Source of the DNA: Saccharomonospora azurea NA-128
GTDB lineage: Bacteria; Actinomycetota; Actinomycetes; Mycobacteriales; Pseudonocardiaceae
Reading direction: 5' to 3'
Assembly (NCBI RefSeq): GCF_000231055.2
Contig: NZ_CM001466.1
Span: 1,706,898 to 1,770,897 of the forward strand
Length of the DNA stretch: 64,000 nucleotides
Both the position numbers and the translations under genes were made by a program. Of the stretch, positions 61,003 to 64,000 are shown piece by piece. Each line of letters opens with the position of its first letter. The first letter of the stretch is position 1. A model generated the notes under the pieces. The model ran no database searches. It was not told the origin of the DNA and saw only the letters and a program-made list of their open reading frames with translations.

Positions 61003-61172
61003 ACGACGATGACGAACTCGACGTGCTGTGCGTCGCCTGCGACAGCGAGGGGCGTGTGCCGCAGGCGACGGCAGCGGTCCTCGGCGGAGTGGCGCAGACC
61101 GTGGTCTGGGGGCGGGGGTGTCGCTGGTGCAAGGGCACCGGACGCCGCGCTGGCCTGCACCCACCGGTCTGA
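60999..61172 (+). CDS. Small CxxC zinc-ribbon protein
   Basis: Encodes 57 residues: MNDDDELDVLCVACDSEGRV, then GCRWCKGTGRRAGLHPPV. Two CxxC pairs with the CKGTG turn of DnaJ-type zinc centres. Four-base overlap with the preceding gene, which is a related small zinc ribbon, so the two may form a pair. The tail is duplicated just downstream as a 34-base direct repeat. Function unknown. Confidence 0.7.
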   Translation: MNDDDELDVLCVACDSEGRVPQATAAVLGGVAQTVVWGRGCRWCKGTGRRAGLHPPV

Positions 61173-61209
61173 ACCACGCCGCGCTGGCCTGCACCCACCG
61201 GTCTGAACC
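61143..61209 (+). repeat. Tandem 34-base direct repeat
   Basis: Unit 61143-61176 is repeated at 61177-61209 with no internal mismatch. It spans the last codons and stop of the zinc-ribbon gene, so the second unit is a non-coding copy of the gene's tail, a recent slippage duplication. Confidence 0.9.
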
Positions 61210-61218
61210 GACGAGAAC

Positions 61219-61251
61219 GGCCCCGGGCACCGTCGTGCGGTGCCCGGGGCC
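61219..61251. terminator. Strong hairpin between convergent genes
   Basis: 14-bp perfect stem GGCCCCGGGCACCG / CGGTGCCCGGGGCC with a 5-base loop, then TTCTGC. It serves the plus-strand small genes and the minus-strand XRE gene, 11 bases from the latter's stop. Confidence 0.85.
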
Positions 61252-61262
61252 TTCTGCTGCGC

Positions 61263-62411
61263 TCAGCCGGTCTTGAGTAGCCCCATCCGCGAGGCCAGTC
61301 CCCGCGCTTCCCTCGCGACTGCCTGTCGCCGGGCCCGCTCGATCATCGTGGACACGATCTCCCGCACGAAGGCGTTGCTGCGAGTCCTCACGGGGCCGAT
61401 CTTCTCGGCCTGGGCCAGCAGCGCAATGACCTCTTCGTCGGGCCGTCGCAGCCCCCACAGAGCGCGGGCGTAGTCGATGAAGTAGGTGCTCCTCCTGGAG
61501 TTGATCTCCAGGTCGGTGGGGTGGATCGACTCCGCGAGCGTGGCGGCCGCCGCGTAGTCGCCTCGCTCCAGCGCCGACGCCATGCGCCACAGGACGACGT
61601 TGGCCGGAGTGAACAACAGGTGGTGGCGGTTGCCGTTCTCCGCGTGCCGGGCAAGCCCCTCGGCTTCGTCGAGCGCTGCGGACGGGTCACTGCCGACCAC
61701 GGAGTCGATGAACCCGGTGGTGAGCGTCAGTGCGCCTCGGATGTCGACCGCGTCGTCGGGCACGATCTCCAGTGCGCCGCGGGCGAGAGCGCCGGCCCGC
61801 CGGTGTGCGCCGAGACCGGAGTGTGCCTGCGTGCGCGCGAACGCGGCGAGCGCGATCCAGTGCGGATCGCCGAGCCGCTCCGCAGCCTCGTGGCCACGGT
61901 CGGCCGCGATCCACGCGAGGTCCGGCGATCCGAGGCCCTTCACCAGCAGCGAGGTGGTGTGAGCCACGCTGACGAGCGCGCGGAGCCCTTCGGCCTGGCG
62001 GGCGTGCGTGTGTAGGGCGGTGATCAGCGGCGGAAGGCGCCTGCCGACTTCGGCCATCTGGTTGGCCTGGCGCATCGCGGCGACGAGCTGCGTCTCAGCG
62101 ATCAGCGGCGATAGCTCCCCCTGCGGCGGGCTGTCGTCGAGGTCGCTGTCGAGCAGGGCCGTGCGGATTGCCGGCACCGTGCTGTCGGCGTCCGGATCGC
62201 GGATCTCCAGCCCGTCGCCGGTGATGTCGACGAGGCTGACCCGCAGCGCGTCCGCGATCGCGACGAGGGTGCTGCGCCGGTCGACGGCCGCCCTACCGTT
62301 TTCGATCTTCGACAGGTAGCCCTTCGTGATCCCGGCGAGCCCGGCGGCCTGCTCCAGGGTGAGGCCGCGCCAGCGGCGGAGGCGGCGGATGGTTGCCCCG
62401 ATCGTGTTCAT
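61263..62411 (-). CDS. Long XRE-family regulator with TPR-like C-terminal domain
   Basis: Encodes 382 residues. HTH at about 1-65: MNTIGATIRRLRRWRGLTLE, QAAGLAGITKGYLSKIENGR. The remaining 300 residues are helical, TPR-like (EAAERLGDPHWIALAAFART, GALARGALEIVPDDAVDIRG). This type is abundant in streptomycetes and Pseudonocardiaceae and often sits divergent from small genes it controls. The ATG at 62411 has TACCGT 7 bases upstream and no ribosome site, a leaderless start. A palindrome lies behind it. Confidence 0.88.
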   Translation of the reverse strand: MNTIGATIRRLRRWRGLTLEQAAGLAGITKGYLSKIENGRAAVDRRSTLVAIADALRVSLVDITGDGLEIRDPDADSTVPAIRTALLDSDLDDSPPQGELSPLIAETQLVAAMRQANQMAEVGRRLPPLITALHTHARQAEGLRALVSVAHTTSLLVKGLGSPDLAWIAADRGHEAAERLGDPHWIALAAFARTQAHSGLGAHRRAGALARGALEIVPDDAVDIRGALTLTTGFIDSVVGSDPSAALDEAEGLARHAENGNRHHLLFTPANVVLWRMASALERGDYAAAATLAESIHPTDLEINSRRSTYFIDYARALWGLRRPDEEVIALLAQAEKIGPVRTRSNAFVREIVSTMIERARRQAVAREARGLASRMGLLKTG

Positions 62412-62418
62412 GTCGACG

Positions 62419-62424
62419 ACGGTA
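62419..62424 (-). promoter_or_regulatory. -10 hexamer TACCGT, leaderless promoter of the XRE gene
   Basis: On the minus strand TACCGT ends 7 bases before ATG 62411. Confidence 0.55.
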
Positions 62425-62431
62425 CCTGCTG

Positions 62432-62450
62432 GGTTTCCTGTTTGGAAACC
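62432..62450. promoter_or_regulatory. Candidate XRE operator
   Basis: Perfect inverted repeat GGTTTCC-tgttt-GGAAACC, 7-bp arms, between the divergent -10 elements of the XRE gene and the small-gene operon. Confidence 0.7.
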
Positions 62451-62469
62451 TCCGCTGTGATCGCGCGCA

Positions 62470-62475
62470 TACGGT
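62470..62475 (+). promoter_or_regulatory. -10 hexamer TACGGT, leaderless promoter of the small-gene operon
   Basis: TACGGT ends 6 bases before ATG 62482; no ribosome site. Confidence 0.6.
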
Positions 62476-62481
62476 CCGCCC

Positions 62482-62619
62482 ATGAGCTGGAACAGCGGAT
62501 CGTGCCGCGGCGGGGGCCGTGCTTTGTGGACGGGGCAGGAAACGACACCGGCCACGACGGAGAACGATCAGGAGAGCGCGGACACGAAGTCGTCGAGCGA
62601 CGAGAGCGGTGACCAGTGA
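62482..62619 (+). CDS. Small Ser/Thr/Asp-rich peptide, first gene of the XRE-linked operon
   Basis: Encodes 45 residues (MSWNSGSCRGGGRALWTGQE, then a Thr/Glu/Asp/Ser-rich acidic tail ending ESGDQ). The ATG follows a leaderless -10. Its TGA overlaps the next gene's GTG. No domain recognised. The acidic end might be a signal or antidote-type peptide, but nothing proves it. Confidence 0.45.
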   Translation: MSWNSGSCRGGGRALWTGQETTPATTENDQESADTKSSSDESGDQ

Positions 62620-62834
62620 TCGCCCGCGACCGCGAGCTGTTGGCACGGCTCGGACAGGTGAACGCCAGCATCGGTGAGGTCGCGCTCGCGCTCATGGCGG
62701 CGCAGGACGGTGGTGAACTCCCCGCCGACGGGCTCCGCGAGGTCGGCCAGGCGCTGCACACGCTCGCCGACGACATGGTCGCCCGCGCCGACGAGATCCA
62801 GAGCCGCCCCGCGATCGAGGAGGCCCCGTGTTGA
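62616..62834 (+). CDS. Small helical protein, second gene of the operon
   Basis: Encodes 72 residues (MIARDRELLARLGQVNASIG, EVALALMAAQDGGELPADGL). Two or three helices, acidic at the end. GTG start overlapping the previous stop by 4 bases. No known domain. Confidence 0.6.
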   Translation: MIARDRELLARLGQVNASIGEVALALMAAQDGGELPADGLREVGQALHTLADDMVARADEIQSRPAIEEAPC

Positions 62835-63037
62835 CCGACTGCCCCGTCCTCGACCGCACGCCCGTCGACGACATCGAGCAGACCGCACAGATTCGACTGC
62901 CCGGCCTGTGGCAATGGCCCGTCCGCGACCCCGACGACGTACTCGACGAAGCGCGCGCCGCGCTGCGCCACCCGACAGAGCCTGACCTGCCGATCCTCGA
63001 AGCCGTCCTCGCCGGGCTGCACCGCCTGGCCGCGTAG
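62828..63037 (+). CDS. Small protein, third gene of the operon
   Basis: Encodes 69 residues (MLTDCPVLDRTPVDDIEQTA, LPGLWQWPVRDPDDVLDEAR). Starts with GTG 62828, with GGAGG 4 bases upstream, overlapping the previous gene by 7 bases. Ends just before a 15-bp terminator stem. No known domain. Confidence 0.6.
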   Translation: MLTDCPVLDRTPVDDIEQTAQIRLPGLWQWPVRDPDDVLDEARAALRHPTEPDLPILEAVLAGLHRLAA

Positions 63038-63039
63038 CC

Positions 63040-63103
63040 CCCGGTCGGCGCGGGTCGAGCCCCCTACCGCCGCGCTCCCCGCCGGCTCCCCGCGCCGACC
63101 GGG
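63040..63103. terminator. Long-loop hairpin between convergent genes
   Basis: 15-bp perfect stem CCCGGTCGGCGCGGG / CCCGCGCCGACCGGG with a 34-base loop, immediately after both opposing stop codons. Confidence 0.8.
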
Positions 63104-64000
63104 CTACTTCCAGTCCTTGTTCGACCAATCGCCGATCACCGGGGGCGCGACGACCTCCTCGGGGTTGAAGAGCCCGTCCTCGTCGGTCAGGTAACCCGCG
63201 ACGCGGTGCTCGTTGTCGCCCTCCTGCTGGCGGGCACCACCGGCAGGAGGCATCCCGCCGGCCATCGGCATCGCCGCCCCGCGTGCCCCCGGCCCCTGCT
63301 GTGCCGCGCGCATCGCCGCGTCGGCTGCTCCACCCGGCCCTCGCAGTGCCGCGGAGTTCTGGCCCGCAGCGCTGCCGCCCGACGCGGCGCCTCCGCCAGC
63401 CGCGCCTCCGCCGGCCGCGCCACCACCGGCCGCGCCACCACCGACACCGCCGGGCAGGCCCGCCGCGCCACCACCGGCTCCACCGCCGACGCCACCACCG
63501 ATGCCGGGCATCTTGGGTCGCGGGGCGCCCGAGTCGAGCGGCGGGACCGTCCCGGGAGCGCCGGGCGGGAACGCCGCCGGCGGCCCGAACCGCTGACTGG
63601 CGGGGTCGTTCGGGAAGTTCGGGACGGGGGGCACCGACATGCCCGGCACCCGGTTCGAGCCCGGCGACAGCTCGGGCGGCGTGTACGTCGAGGGTGCCGT
63701 GAACGTCGACGGAGACGTGCCGGAGTAGTCGGGGACCTCGTACTGGGGCAGCGGAGGCACGTCGCCGGGCGCGAACGACTGGCCACCGGGGGCCGCGCCA
63801 CCGGACGGGAGGTCGGGAACCTGCACAGGCGGCGGAACGTACTGCCCCTGCTGGCCCGCCCCCGGATAGGCCTGCCCACCGGGAACTCCGACGCCACCGG
63901 AGCCGCCCGCCCCGTACGGCGCATGGGGCTCGTACGCCGACACCGGGGACCCATCCGGCCCGACCCGCGGCGCCCCGAGGGCCACCTCGTGCTCGGCGGC
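63104..64000 (-). CDS. PPE-like Gly/Pro-rich secreted protein, C-terminal part (5' end outside window)
   Basis: The frame is open to base 64000 with no start, so this is the C-terminal 298 residues. Pro/Gly/Ala-rich low-complexity sequence dominates (GGGVGGGAGGGAAGLPGGVG and similar), with FPNDPASQRFGPPAAFP before it. The end, QQEGDNEHRVAGYLTDEDGL, then PEEVVAPPVIGDWS, matches the C-terminal tail typical of PPE-domain proteins of Pseudonocardiaceae, presumed type VII secretion substrates. The N-terminal PPE domain would lie beyond the window. Confidence 0.65.
   Translation of the reverse strand, partial: AAEHEVALGAPRVGPDGSPVSAYEPHAPYGAGGSGGVGVPGGQAYPGAGQQGQYVPPPVQVPDLPSGGAAPGGQSFAPGDVPPLPQYEVPDYSGTSPSTFTAPSTYTPPELSPGSNRVPGMSVPPVPNFPNDPASQRFGPPAAFPPGAPGTVPPLDSGAPRPKMPGIGGGVGGGAGGGAAGLPGGVGGGAAGGGAAGGGAAGGGAASGGSAAGQNSAALRGPGGAADAAMRAAQQGPGARGAAMPMAGGMPPAGGARQQEGDNEHRVAGYLTDEDGLFNPEEVVAPPVIGDWSNKDWK

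Noticed and set aside
58751-61200. Integrated plasmid or prophage at the tRNA
   Set aside because: No integrase, excisionase, replication or transfer gene is present and no second copy of the tRNA 3' end was found; the block is only accessory-like.
63400-63500. Short GC-rich repeats that look like a CRISPR or satellite array
   Set aside because: They are in-frame codons for Gly/Ala runs in the PPE-like protein, with irregular unit lengths and no spacers.

Overview
The window is high-GC actinobacterial DNA. GTG and TTG starts are frequent, third codon positions are strongly G/C, and many genes have a TAnnnT hexamer 6-8 bases before the start codon, which is the leaderless-promoter layout. Gene content (BldD-like XRE regulator, DivIVA coiled-coil protein, LCP ligase, L,D-transpeptidase lipoprotein, PPE-like Gly/Pro-rich protein, long XRE regulators of the MNTIGATIRRLRR type) fits a filamentous Pseudonocardiaceae member such as Saccharomonospora or Amycolatopsis. 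The genus is inference; there is no rRNA or other marker to settle it.

Layout. 1-9.9 kb: a minus-strand pair, a LamG/DNRLRE surface protein followed by an RHS protein whose toxin tip lies beyond base 1. 10-17.5 kb: housekeeping and transport genes (YbbN-like co-chaperone, MTH1187 protein, MarR regulator, DUF3817 protein, ABC-2 exporter, mannose-6-phosphate isomerase-like protein, PEP-mutase-like enzyme, YrhK protein). 17.5-28.3 kb: thiolase, methylmalonyl-CoA epimerase, DivIVA protein, UspA, adenylate cyclase, DEAD-box helicase, an unusual ProA homologue, an M50-like protease, a frameshifted DNA glycosylase, oligoribonuclease and tRNA-His. 28.5-33.9 kb: 3-hydroxyacyl-CoA dehydrogenase with acyl-CoA dehydrogenase, a decayed SnoaL-like gene, L,D-transpeptidase, tRNA-Lys and a nitronate-monooxygenase-type enzyme. 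34-40.9 kb: a pentapeptide-repeat protein, two short-chain-type genes, and a TetR-controlled MFS exporter operon. 40.8-48.5 kb: a Ser/Thr kinase with an extracellular CBM2-like domain, a MEDS-ATPase regulator, a HhH nuclease, FadD, an SDR and another MFS. 48.5-49.2 kb: a gene-poor stretch with three tandem six-codon minigenes on the minus strand. 49.2-58.6 kb: diguanylate cyclase, a phospholipase A2/membrane acyltransferase fusion, LCP protein, BldD-like regulator, Baeyer-Villiger monooxygenase with its divergent TetR gene, and two small envelope-type proteins. 58.7-64 kb: a Leu-anticodon tRNA with a short variable loop, then an accessory block of small ORFs (two frameshifted), a long XRE regulator divergent from three small coupled ORFs, and a PPE-like protein cut by the window end.

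How genes work together. Lipid/CoA metabolism recurs (thiolase, epimerase, Hbd-Acd pair, FadD, SDRs, BVMO). Signalling is dense: cyclase, GGDEF, STPK, anti-sigma-type ATPase, two TetR/efflux-or-oxidase modules with visible operators, and MarR and XRE regulators. Cell-wall functions (LCP, L,D-transpeptidase, DivIVA) are scattered.

The most novel signal is at 48.79-49.00 kb: three copies of a strong Shine-Dalgarno followed by start-(Ser/Thr)-Asp-Arg-Asp-Phe-stop. The copies differ mainly at start, synonymous or Ser/Thr positions while their flanks are unrelated, so translated hexapeptides are likely.
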